DNA of 64,000 bases, taken from the NCBI GenBank assembly GCA_022578605.1, contig MU394109.1, forward strand, positions 62,001-126,000, in the 5' to 3' direction. This document shows positions 1-10,000 of the stretch, one piece after another. The notes beneath the pieces were generated by a model. The model saw only the letters and a list, made by a program, of their open reading frames with translations. It made no database searches and had not been told where the DNA came from. The translations under genes and the position numbers were made by a program. Source of the stretch: Camillea tinctor. Its lineage: Eukaryota > Ascomycota > Sordariomycetes > Xylariales > Xylariaceae. Position 1 is the stretch's first letter. Each line of letters starts with the position of its first letter.

Positions 1-327
1 GTAGGTATATACGTAGATACATCACCACTGCCGTTATACTAAGTAGGTGACTCGCTCTGCTCAGGAGATTTGCCCCCTTCTCCTTTCGTTTCCCCTCTTT
101 TTACCTAGATCTGCCCTTTTATACTATGAAGGGGATACGGTATCCATGATCCTATATACTTATCCATGCCCTTCCCCCTTTCCTTAGCCCCCCCTCTCTT
201 AAATTTTCTTTGATATCTTTCATAACCTCCCCAATCCCTTTTCCTTCCGTCCCTCTTTCTCCCCCAAACCTAACCTCTCCCTTTCTCTCTCTGCCTCGCC
301 CTCTGAATTTCCGTTAAGACCCCCGCG
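1..327. other. Intergenic, left edge, no gene seen
   Basis: AT- and pyrimidine-rich DNA with many C and CT runs and TAGGTA-like words. It lies downstream of the uS7m gene, which reads leftward, so it probably holds that gene's 3' untranslated region. No open frame or RNA gene could be supported. Confidence 0.6.
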
Positions 328-1379
328 TTACAGCTTCTTCCTCGGCGCAACAGCAGGGTGATTCAAGTTCGCACGGGCGGCAGTGCCCTGCTTGTGAGCG
401 AGGGCGCGGCGCTCCCAGACGACCGAGCGGCCCTCGACGACGGCCAGGATCTCCTGGCCGAAGCGCGTGGCGAATTGCGTGCGGCCGCTGCCCGACGAGC
501 GCTTGCGCTCCACCACGTCGATGATCCACTGGATGGCGATGCGGCGGCGCGCGCGCACCGGCAGCGGCTCGGGCAGCTCCAGCGCCTGGCCACCGCCCGC
601 CGCGCCCTTGAGCCCCCGGATGCGGATCAGCGGCGCCACCGAGTCGATGGCGGCGGTCAGGTAGGCGAGCGGGTTCATGGGCAGCTGCTCGACGGGCGGG
701 GACCCGGGTACCAGGGGCCGCAGGGGGTTCGGCTTGGGAGAGGTGGTGCGCAGGTAGTTGAGGATGAAGGACATGTGCTAGAAAAAAGGGGGGTGGGGAC
801 CCGGGGGAGGGTGGTGTAGATTGTTAGTCTTATGATGTTTTATTTTTATTTTTATATCAGGCGATAGCGATAGAGAGAGGAGGAGGGGGGAGACAGAAAA
901 TGACACACTCTTTGGGCCTTGCTCAGCTTGCCGTCTTGCATGAGCATCTTGGTGACTTGGTCTACGACGGGATGATAGCGGTCCTGCAGCTGGGCATGCT
1001 GCCCCGGCCGTTCGGGCCTTTCGAACTTGAGACCTTCAGTGTCGTCGTAGGTTACCTGAGCGGTGCCAGCCTCTTCGAGAGCTGCGAGGGCTTCGGCATT
1101 GAGGAAGTTGGGGGCCCAGGTCTCGACCATCGACTCCCGGTCTATGGCAGGGAGTTCTAGTTCTGTGTCTGGTGGTGGTGATGGTGGGGACATTCCGTCA
1201 TAATGATGGCCGGGGTATGGAGGCCTGGTGAAGGTGGTGTCGTCGGCTAGTCCTCTCCTTGGTGATATTGGTGATATGCAAGCTCCTTGCGCCGCTATCC
1301 GTCCGGATCTTGGTGATGACCAGGGTGGTGTTCGTAGGGCAAGACTCCGAACGGCGCCCCATGGATTTATTCTCGACAT
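328..1379 (-). CDS. RSM7: Mitochondrial small-subunit ribosomal protein uS7m (RSM7-like), 2 exons
   Basis: Predicted component of the mitochondrial 37S ribosomal subunit, where uS7 binds the 3' major domain of the small rRNA. Exon 1 is 1379-909 and exon 2 is 777-328. The 131-nt intron begins GTGTGT and ends TTTCTAG. Joining restores KAQR-HMSFILNYLRT, the start of the uS7 fold, and the product is 306 aa. The C-terminal half shows uS7 hallmarks: the PLAYLTAAIDSVAPLIRIR helix, then RRRIAIQWIIDVVERK, then the basic tail. The first 45 or so residues are rich in Arg, Ser and Pro and lack a conserved fold, as expected of a mitochondrial presequence; an RRGLAD stretch near residue 45 could be the processing site. 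The start is the first in-frame Met of this exon. The family call is firm; the exact start and the weak GTGTGT donor are less certain. Confidence 0.88.
778..908 (-). other. Intron of uS7m gene
   Basis: The donor is GTGTGT, not the usual GTAAGT type, and the acceptor is TTTTTTCTAG. Reading through adds an in-frame tail that ends in stop, so splicing is needed to join the two conserved halves. Confidence 0.75.
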
Positions 1380-1994
1380 GTTGGATCAATTGGCTAGAGC
1401 TAGATAGAGGGTGAATCCCCCCATCGATTTGTTGCCGATGATCTCCACCAGTCTGGTTGGTGATGTCAAGTTTACTAGTAATGCTGGGGGGGGATTTTGA
1501 AATTATTTGGAGCACTATCAATTCAAGTTATGTTATGTATTTCAAGTTGGAGATATCACGGCGAAGGTTGTTCCGGAGGAAAAAAGAATAAGAAAAAGAA
1601 AAGAAAAAAGCACAGACCAATGCAAATTGATAACTTAGGTTAGTTGATAAATGATAAAGACATGGACCCACCCCCAAAATCTTTATCATGCAAATCATCA
1701 TCGCTTCTACCCGAAGTTTGATTCTGCATGTTATAAGCCACATAACCTATTAAAGTGTGACGTTCCTCTTTTTCAGCCACAAATACATACAAGGTCCCAT
1801 ACCCTCGTCCTACCACCCCCCCCTTTCCCTTCCCTTCCCCAAAATACATAGGTACATAACCTACCTACTTCTCTCCTATAGGAAATCACGGAGCTGTCAT
1901 CCTCATTCAGCTTTCTTCTTCCTCTCAACTTACTTTTTTTTTCTTCCCCTTTTATTTTATTTTATTTCTTTCTTTATTTTCTTTTTATTGTTCC

Positions 1995-2033
1995 CACACA
2001 CACACACACACACACTTCACACTCACACACACA
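1995..2033. repeat. CA microsatellite
   Basis: A perfect CA dinucleotide run covers 1995-2015, followed by an imperfect CA/CT continuation to about 2033. It lies in intergenic DNA. Confidence 0.9.
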
Positions 2034-4558
2034 TGTCACAACCGATGAGATCCTACCCTAATTATGAACCCTGTTCATCAAAAACAACCCAATGTAACTA
2101 TGATACATGCCTTACTGGATGATTGGACTCTTTTTTCCCGGCAGGGGTCACATCGTTTCTCTGCACCTAACCTACTTGCCTTGCCTCCACGGCATTCCTC
2201 AACCCACCTGCAGCAGGCCTGCTTCAGGCCTGCTTCTGTATACTACATAATACAAATTGAGGCTGCCCCAGCTAGCTGTCTGAAATACCCGTCAGACTAC
2301 ATACGTACGTACATACATATGCCTACATGCAGGAAAAGGATGCAAGGGACCAACTTACAGTATTACAAAGAACAAGATAAAATGGAATGTTCTACATCAT
2401 CCGGACCTATTGCGCAACTCGTTGAATCGGATTTCATTCTAGAATCAGAAGGTGCCTCACTGAGAAAGGTGTTTAACTTGAGATGGTAGCTCGATATCTA
2501 CCTAAGACCGTATATCACACGCCCTCTGCTTCCCCCTCTTCTCCCCCATGTTATGTTGATCTCCCTGTCTCTCTCTCTCTCTCTTTACACTAACCTACAA
2601 CCTCTCTCTAACGGAGAGGGAGAGAAAGAAAAAAAAAAAGAAAAGTTAGCCAAGTCAAGAATCCATGTACCTTGTTGAAGAAAAATCTCAGAGAAAAAAA
2701 AAAGAAGAACCTGGCGAATTTAGGAGACGCCACGTCGGCTATAAAAGGTATCAGTAAGCATATATATATCTTTCTATGTCTGGTTCCTGTCTTTCTCCAC
2801 CTTTTTTCCCTTATTGTTCCTCCCATCTGGTCTACTCCCCTCCGGATAACCCACCCCCCTTTCGTTCAATACCTGCCTAATAGTATTCCAAAAATGGCGT
2901 CGGCGGCGCAAGTCATGCGAGTATGGGAGGGTTACTCTCACCGACTATCAAATCTGTAAGGCTACCCTTACTCTTCAAACCCGCGCCCCGGACCTTAGTA
3001 GCCGAATCAGCTGGACTCGACAACCCAGATCTGCCCATGCTTAGATCCTGCGTCTGAAACAGACTCGGAAGACAACTCTTTGATGTTTTCTCCATTTCAG
3101 CTCGGCTCTGTTCTCTGGTCCGCCCCCCCCCTTTCCCACACCCCCTGGTCGCTTGACAGTTGTTAAGCCGATTATAGAGTGGGAGAGTGGGACCATCTCA
3201 TTACTGTTCTATTCAAACACGGGGGAAAAAAGAAAAAGAAGTAGCTGGAAAGCAGGTATTACTACCACCTCCTTGCTAGTGGAATGTGTCATCAGCAGAA
3301 TGATGCTACTCACAGCTCGAGTCTTGTTTCTCCAAATACGACAAATGTAGTACGCAATCCAGCCTCTCTCCTGCAGGTGCTGCGCGTGTGTTGGTTGTAT
3401 CAGACCCGCGCCAGGAGTAAGACGCAACATAATCCCATCGACCTTCGAGAAGCCTCGGGTCAAATGGGAATTCGCCCAGGAAATCCTTCTCTTCTCCGTC
3501 GCTCTCTGTACCCTGACAGGCCACGCAAGGTCAGAATCCAATTGAGAAGATCGGCATCGTTAACGATTATTCATTTCTCTCTCACATTTTCTCCCAATAT
3601 GCTCTCATAACCAAGCTATGCTATTCTCATATTTTTCATCCCATTTCTTTCTTGTTTCTAAATGAAACATTTGCTTTTTTTAGTTTTCCTTCCCTACCCC
3701 CCGCCACCGCCTTTTGGTTGCCAGTCTCACACCTCACCTCACACCGGCTAGCCCGGCCAAGCAAAAGACTTGCGGTCGTAATCATGATGACAAAAGTTCT
3801 GGGGGAATAGCATTCCCTTTTCTTCCAAATCGCAAGGAGTGTGACGGGTGGTTCCGGATGAATGAGTGGGGTTGAGGAGGAAGGGTAGGGAGAAATGCCA
3901 TTTGGCTCATCAATCTGCCATCGGCGCGTACGAGGTGTCTCGTTTCGCTTCCCGTATTCCCTGATGACTCGGATCTCAATCTCCCGTTTCCAGCTCGCTC
4001 GTTCACTTACTTGCTCATACCCAGGAGGGATTCATCTCAACACAACGTTCATCTCCAAACAATCTTTCAGTGTGGGGAGAGAAGAACGAAAATGCATATT
4101 GATCCAGCCGAATCCTCGCACCCGGTTAAAGCCTTCATTCCATAATATATAGATAGATGTGACCACGACCCCCCTAAAACCCTATATTGCAAGTGAATTT
4201 CGCCTCGCTAGTAACAGTGCGCGCTTAACCAAATTGAATTAAAGAGGAAAGAGGAATAAAAAATAAAGAAAACTTTAAGCTTCTACCCCTGAGACCACCC
4301 TCATCATCCGCCTCCCTCCCCCCCTCCCTCTCCTTCCCCAACCTACCAACCTAGACAAAATGACGTGCGTATCATAAAGAACAAGTAGAACCAACGAGAA
4401 CAGGGTTGTGCGCCAAATACCAAATGGGAGATAGATACCTTTTTGATAGGCAATGTCTTGTCTTTTTTCCTGCCCGAATCTTTCCTCTCTCATCTTCCTC
4501 TTTTGTATACCCCTCCTTTCCTTTCCCTTCTCCTGCCCCTGCCCCTTCCTCTTTCAGC

Positions 4559-4580
4559 CTCTCTCTCTCTCTCTCTCTCT
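4559..4580. repeat. CT microsatellite
   Basis: About eleven perfect CT units inside a long pyrimidine-rich stretch of intergenic DNA. Confidence 0.9.
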
Positions 4581-4826
4581 TCTTTTATTTTCTTTCTTAC
4601 TTTCTTTTTTCTTTTGGTTCCCGTATTTCCCGTGGGGCTGCCCCCGATTTCCAGTTTCTTTTTTCTTGTAAAACTCCGATTGGTAAAAAAAAATAAAAAG
4701 AATAAAATAAAATAAACCAAATAGAAAGAAAACCCGAAATAGGAAGGAAGTTTCCAAAACACATCGAAAGGAAAATGGGTTTGTAGGATTGATTCGAAAA
4801 ATAGAAGGGGCAAGGAAGGGAGGGGA

Positions 4827-4838
4827 GGGGGGGGGGGG
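4827..4838. repeat. Poly-G tract (12 G)
   Basis: An uninterrupted run of 12 G preceded by several GGGG blocks (about 4807-4838). The block pattern could in principle form a G-quadruplex. Confidence 0.8.
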
Positions 4839-5248
4839 TGTAAGTAGTGATAATGAAAATAGAATGGGAAAAGAGAAATCCCGAATGTCATCGGGTCGTC
4901 TGTGCCCTTCTTCTTCTTCCTCTCTTGGCTGTTTCGAGAATGGACGTAGGTAGAGTGTAGGATTGGGAGGAGAGGAGATAGGGAGGGGTAGGGGGGGATG
5001 ATATACCCTTAGGTAGAGAAATGAATTCTTCACTTCTTTTTCGGTAACCCTTCTTCTGCTTCTTCTTCTTGCTCAGCATAACATAACATCTTTCTCCTTT
5101 TTTTCTTTTCTTTTTCTATATCCTCATTTCCATCTTCCTCTCGCTTCCTCATTTCCCATATCGCCAAGAGAAGAAAAAAAGGGGGGATGGCGAAGAGCAT
5201 GAAGTTAGGAGGGAAAGAGGAAGGCAGGCGGAACAGGAAAATAATTTT

Positions 5249-6447
5249 TCACCACCCCGAGATCAGGTTCGGGTTGCTGGTCAGCCATTTGAGGGCCACC
5301 TCCGCGGCGTCCTCCCGCGCGTTGACGATGTTCCGGCCGTCGTACCAGAAGCGCGCCTCGATGCGGCGCTCGTACACCGTCACCACGCAGGACCAGGCTG
5401 TGCGGCCACCTGTTTCGTCTTAGCAAAAATAAAATAAAAATAAAAATAAACCCCCCCCCCCCCCCTAAAAAAAGAAGAAAAAAAGAAGAGAATAGAAATA
5501 TGAGCAGAATGTAGAAGGTAAAACTGAAAACACCTCTCTCTCTCACTTCTCTCTTTACCCCTCCTCTCCCCCCCTTTTTATTTTTAGGGGGGGAGGGCAG
5601 GAGAGGGAAAGGAGGGGAGGGCTTAAAATCGGGCGGTATTGCGGTTTGGGGCTGCTTGGAAATATGTGAAAAGGGGGGATGGGGATGAGGGATGAAGGGG
5701 GGAGGGATATAATTTGTATATATATATCAGTGTCCGTGTGTGTATATGTGTGTTTATATATGTGTATATATGAGTGTTTTGTATGTGTGTGAGTGTGTAT
5801 GAGTATTGTGCGTGAGAGAGAATAGAGGGGGGGTGTATGCGTATTATGCGGTAGATGATAACGACGACGATAGTGATAGTGATAATGGCGGTAGTGGTGG
5901 TATGAAGGGGAAAAGGACAAGAAGGTGGAGGGAAATACTATTGGTCGAAAAGCAGCAACACCTCCCCTAAAGAGGCAACTCGACTAACAAAGGGAAAAAA
6001 AAAAGTAAAGTAAAAGGCAGAGAACAGAAACAAGGCCAAAAAAGAAAAAGGAAAAGAGTCCAAAAAAAAAGGTTCATCTTACCTCGCCGGTCAGAAACTA
6101 ATTGGAAATCAGGCTCTTGAATTTCGTATTCGCGGCACGCCTCTGCAGGTCAGGTGAAGGTTTTTTTTTAGCAGTTAGCCTCATAACGATTTATGACCGA
6201 TGATGTTGAAATGGAAAAGTCCACCACCATCATAACCCACGACCCACCCCTACCTATCCCCCCGGCTAAGGCCGGAAAATAGGTCGGGTTGGGGGTCCTT
6301 TTTGGGGGGGAGGGGGGGAGAGAAATGGAGGGGCAGAAGGGGGGTGAGGTGAGGCTTGTGTTACCTACCTATGAGCCTGTCTTGCCAAGGTGTGCCCTGG
6401 ACTGCATTGTTCTGGCTGCCCTGCCGGGAAGAAGAGGATGATGGCAT
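5249..6447 (-). CDS. Small double-stranded-RNA-binding-domain protein (99 aa), 3 exons
   Basis: The gene was rebuilt from three short exons: 6447-6369, 6142-6083 and 5409-5249. All borders are GT...AG (donors GTAGGT and GTAAGA, acceptors CTGCAG and AAACAG) and the phases match. The 99-aa product has a short Ser/Gln/Asn-rich N-terminus (residues 1-20). One dsRBD-like fold follows: helix 1 (WQDRLIEACREYEIQEP), strand 1 (DFQLVSD), the RRGGRTAWSCVVTVYERR hairpin, strand 3 (IEARFWYDG), and the last helix (NAREDAAEVALKWL). The helix-2 position has AREDAAEVAL in place of the canonical KKxAKxxAA, so true RNA binding is not assured. Intron 2 is 673 nt, very long for this genome. The role is unknown; similar short dsRBD-like proteins are, to my knowledge, common in ascomycetes. 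The gene model is strong because each junction falls inside the fold. Confidence 0.8.
5451..5465. repeat. Poly-C tract (15 C) inside intron
   Basis: Fifteen consecutive C on the plus strand, so a G15 run in the pre-mRNA of the leftward gene. It lies about 40 nt upstream (in transcript order) of the 3' splice site. The length may be variable or mis-sequenced. Confidence 0.85.
5715..5816. repeat. TG/TA-rich microsatellite region
   Basis: Mixed TATATA, TGTGTG and GTGTGTATATG units over about 100 nt, inside the long intron of the dsRBD gene. Confidence 0.7.
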
Positions 6448-7058
6448 GATGACTAGACTGACTAGACTGACTGGCTGGCTGGCGGCGTTTTATTTCTGGC
6501 TGGTCGTCTGACTGATTGGTGAATTCCGTCTTATAAGCCCCTTCTTTTCTGCAATGGTGGATGGTGTAAGTTGACGAGAGATATAGAGATCCTTTCTCGG
6601 GGGAAGGCTTGTATTTCGTGTATATTTAGTAGTTTTCTTTTATGTTGCGTTGCGACTTTTTGACGAATGGTAAAAAACAGTGAGGTGAGAATTGGTGTAA
6701 GCCGTCCTCTAGATATTTGATAAGTTGATAGACAGGTGAGAGAGTAGCTTTCTGGGCTGAAGAGCGAATCTGAGGAGGGTAGGCAGGCAGGCAGACCCGA
6801 ACACCTTTATACACGAGGATTCCCGGGGACGGAAACACAAGAACGTCGCGCTGCTCGCACAAGAGGCTCCGCTTGCTGACGATATATCAGGGCCGCGTTC
6901 GGTGTATAGGTAACCAAGGAAAGTGAAGAATGGGCAAGAATGGGGGAAGTGAAGGGGGGGGCGTCAGGTTAGATAGAAAGGATATAGACGGGCAGGACGG
7001 TAGGACGGACGGATGAGCGGACGGGTAGAAGTGAAAATACAGGAAAAAGTTTGAGTGG

Positions 7059-7081
7059 TGATGATGATGATGATGATGATA
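7059..7081. repeat. TGA/GAT trinucleotide repeat
   Basis: Seven or so perfect TGA units in non-coding DNA. Confidence 0.85.
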
Positions 7082-10000
7082 ATGAGGACGGCAGTTCTCA
7101 AGAAACGATAAAGAGCACTTACATCTAAACATACACACAGGGGCAAAAACAACTTCCTTGGAAGGGGCGGGAGGAACTAAGTGAGTCGTGTGGTCGTTTT
7201 GTGTGCTACTATCGTACGTATCGTTCGTTGCACTATCGTCGTCCCTTATGTTCCGGCCCTTTTTTCACCGATCTGGCCTCCTTCTGTTCTTGATTTTCTT
7301 TTCTCTCTTTCTTCTTTTGGTCTCTATTTCTTGTGTCTCTCTGCGCGTGCGTGATGAGAGGGTGAATTGGTGTGGGTCAATGAGGGGAGTAGGAGTATAA
7401 GAAGGGATAGATAGGATGGGTAGACATACGTACGAAGTATGTGTGAGGGTGTGCGTAGAAAGGCTCAGAGAGAAGAAGAGACAAGACGGAAAACGAAAAG
7501 TAAAATAGTGACGAAGAACTAGGAGGTGGATAGACGGTCCGACAGTCAACGGGAGGATAGGAATAATAATAATATTGATAATAACAAGAAGGAGGAATAG
7601 AAGTAAAATTGATGGGAAGGCAGGTAGAGAGATGATGTGGCAGAAAAGGATTAGTTGGGCGTTTTCTTTTTCTTCCCTCAACTTTCTCTCTTCCTCTCTC
7701 CCCCCGTCCACCTCCTTTCTACTCCCCTATGCCTTTCCTCCACAGCCACAGAGCTGTTAACGGCGCTGGCTAGCTTATTTGCGCGACGGCAGGGTAGCAA
7801 GTACACCTATGGTAAAGGTAAGGGTGGAAGGGTAGAGGATGGAGGGTGGAGGGCTATTTTATTTGGCACACAGAGGCGGCATCGTGCATCGCGGATATAT
7901 GTATAGTCACGGTATCGTAGTGATGGTGGTGTTGGTAGTGGTCACGGTTTATTCAATGTGTGGTGTGTGGGTATGGTGTGTATATGGTCCTGCGTCCTAC
8001 ACAGACGGGACGGCTTTCAGAGTGTGTGTAACCTAAGGGGGATGCTGGGACGGCTAAGTAATAATAGATGGTGGTGAGGTATGGCAGGTAAAGAAAACAA
8101 AAGGCAGTCTCGGATGTCGAGCGAGAAAGTGACAAACCCCGGAGAGATTATCATCTACGTGTTAGTAGGTAGGGGCATGATAATAAATATATCATATTAC
8201 CTAGGGTGGTTTCGAGGAAAAGGAAAATGGCATAGTAATGATAATAGTAGAACGAACTATAAGCCATGTGGAAGAAACATGACTGACGCAGCAAATGACT
8301 AAACAAACAGAAAAGAAGAAAAGAAAAAAGTCTACTATACCACCCACCTACCATAGGAAGATTGAAGCTCTTAGTAAGACCTTGCTTTTTTTTTGTTATA
8401 CTATTTTCCTCTAATTAGAGAAATGGATCAGTTTTTTCTTTCCCCATGCCCCTCTTTTTTACTCTGTGCCCTATCTACTAGGTAGAGTAACTTAGGTAAA
8501 AGAGGTTCAAGAAGGTTCAGGATAGGACGGGATGAGATGGGGTTGGATGGATGAACATTGCATTATGATACAAGCGTACATATGTAAGGCAGATAGGCAG
8601 GTGAGTGGATAATAATGGTAAGCAATCCGCCGGGACGATGGATAGGGAAATCGATGTAGCCAGTACGGCGGTACTCGGGGGGTGTTTGCATTGTGTACCC
8701 GACATCAATCAACTACTCTGACCCACCCGTGCCGAACAGTTGGGGAAGAAGAAAACATTGGGAGAATTGAGGTATGCATGTGGCGTGTAGTGTATATAGG
8801 AAGATGGGATTAGGTAGCTAACCAGCTCAAAGGGGAGGAGAGGGGAGAGGGGCCAGGAGGGTAGGGGTTAGGGGTTATTCATGTAGCTACTTGTCTATAG
8901 ATTCAGCTTGGCCAATGATGAGCTGAACATCAATGGAGAATATTCAGAAAAAAAGGGGGGAGGGGAGAGGGGGAGTACACGAAGTGAAAGAACAGATAAG
9001 CGGAAAAGAAATGAGATGAACGGGACATGCGGTTTGTAACCGGCTCGGAGTTCTAGTTAGTGAACACACTTACACACACTTACACACACACAATACACAT
9101 TCGCGGTCAAGCGACGATGCTGTCAAACCGTATTCCAGGGTAGCACATATTCGGCATGTCAAATGCTGCAGCTCCCAGGGTCGGATATGTTTTCCCTAAA
9201 ATGTCCGTACCGCACTATTTCGTCAATATTTCCCACGTTACTTTCTAGGACGCTTTTGCCTTAGGCGTTTATGACAGATCATATCATAACATTTACGCCG
9301 CAGCATTGACGAGCTACGTAGCAGGACGGAATGGGGGTCATCGATGGATTTCTGTAGCCCTGAGCCCAGGTAGGCTAGACAGCTTAACCTAGCTGACTGT
9401 ACGACTTTCTTCCTCTTTCAATGGATAGCGGTTACTAGGATCTGTGTATGTAGAACCGGGTCAGTTAGACCATTGTCCGGGGAAGCTTCGTATTGGCTGG
9501 GGACGATGCAGCCATCTTGAGACTTGCGCGACCGTTTAAACCCAACGACAGGAATTTCGCCATGGCACAAAAGGATCGCCACACAAACCTCTTTCCCCCA
9601 TTGTTGGTGTTATAGTTGAGATAGATCGCAAGAAATAATCCCCGAGTCTCATACATTATGGTGACATCCACGAAGTTCACACAATGTCTGATTCTGCCGA
9701 GTACTACCGACCGACGTGTGTGAAGATCACATCCTTTTTTTTCTCTCTTGTGTAGGGGGTCAAGCATCTAGTTGAGCATGTGACTACATATTTGCTTCAG
9801 CTTTTACTTTTTCTTTTCTTCTTCTTACTCTGCCCGCTTTATCATAACACATCTGAGACGGTCGGTATCGTGTCTCCTCTGGGCAACATCTCGAGGCTGG
9901 AGTAGGTTTGCTTTTTTTTTATTCACACCCGGAGGTTTATTGGGTGGGAAACCGGATGCTAGACAACCAGGATGCCTTTTTCGACCCAAACGATCGGTGT

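Larger units (their letters stand above)
1380..5248. other. Intergenic, 3.9 kb, low complexity, no confident gene
   Basis: This stretch holds pyrimidine-rich DNA, microsatellites (a CA run near 1995-2033 and CT runs near 2566 and 4559) and a 12-G tract near 4827. All open frames here are short and have low-complexity translations. A TATAAAAG at 2740-2747 lies 147 nt before an ATG at 2894, and that 20-codon stretch ends at a GTAAGG donor-like site. I could not extend it into a recognisable protein. It may be a non-coding or short unannotated transcript. Confidence 0.5.
5410..6082 (-). other. 673-nt intron 2 of the dsRBD gene, with simple repeats
   Basis: It runs from a GTAAGA donor to an AAACAG acceptor. 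It is many times longer than the other introns here and contains a 15-C run, a TG/TA microsatellite and purine-rich blocks. No further exon is needed to complete the fold. Confidence 0.7.

Noticed and set aside
4443..5033. Several overlapping 70-160 codon frames in CT-rich DNA
   Set aside because: Leu/Ser/Phe-rich or Lys/Arg-rich translations arise from pyrimidine tracts and microsatellites, not coding selection.
9465..9767. 100-codon leftward open frame in the first gene desert
   Set aside because: Translation shows no family features, there is no promoter-like context, and its length is within chance expectation.
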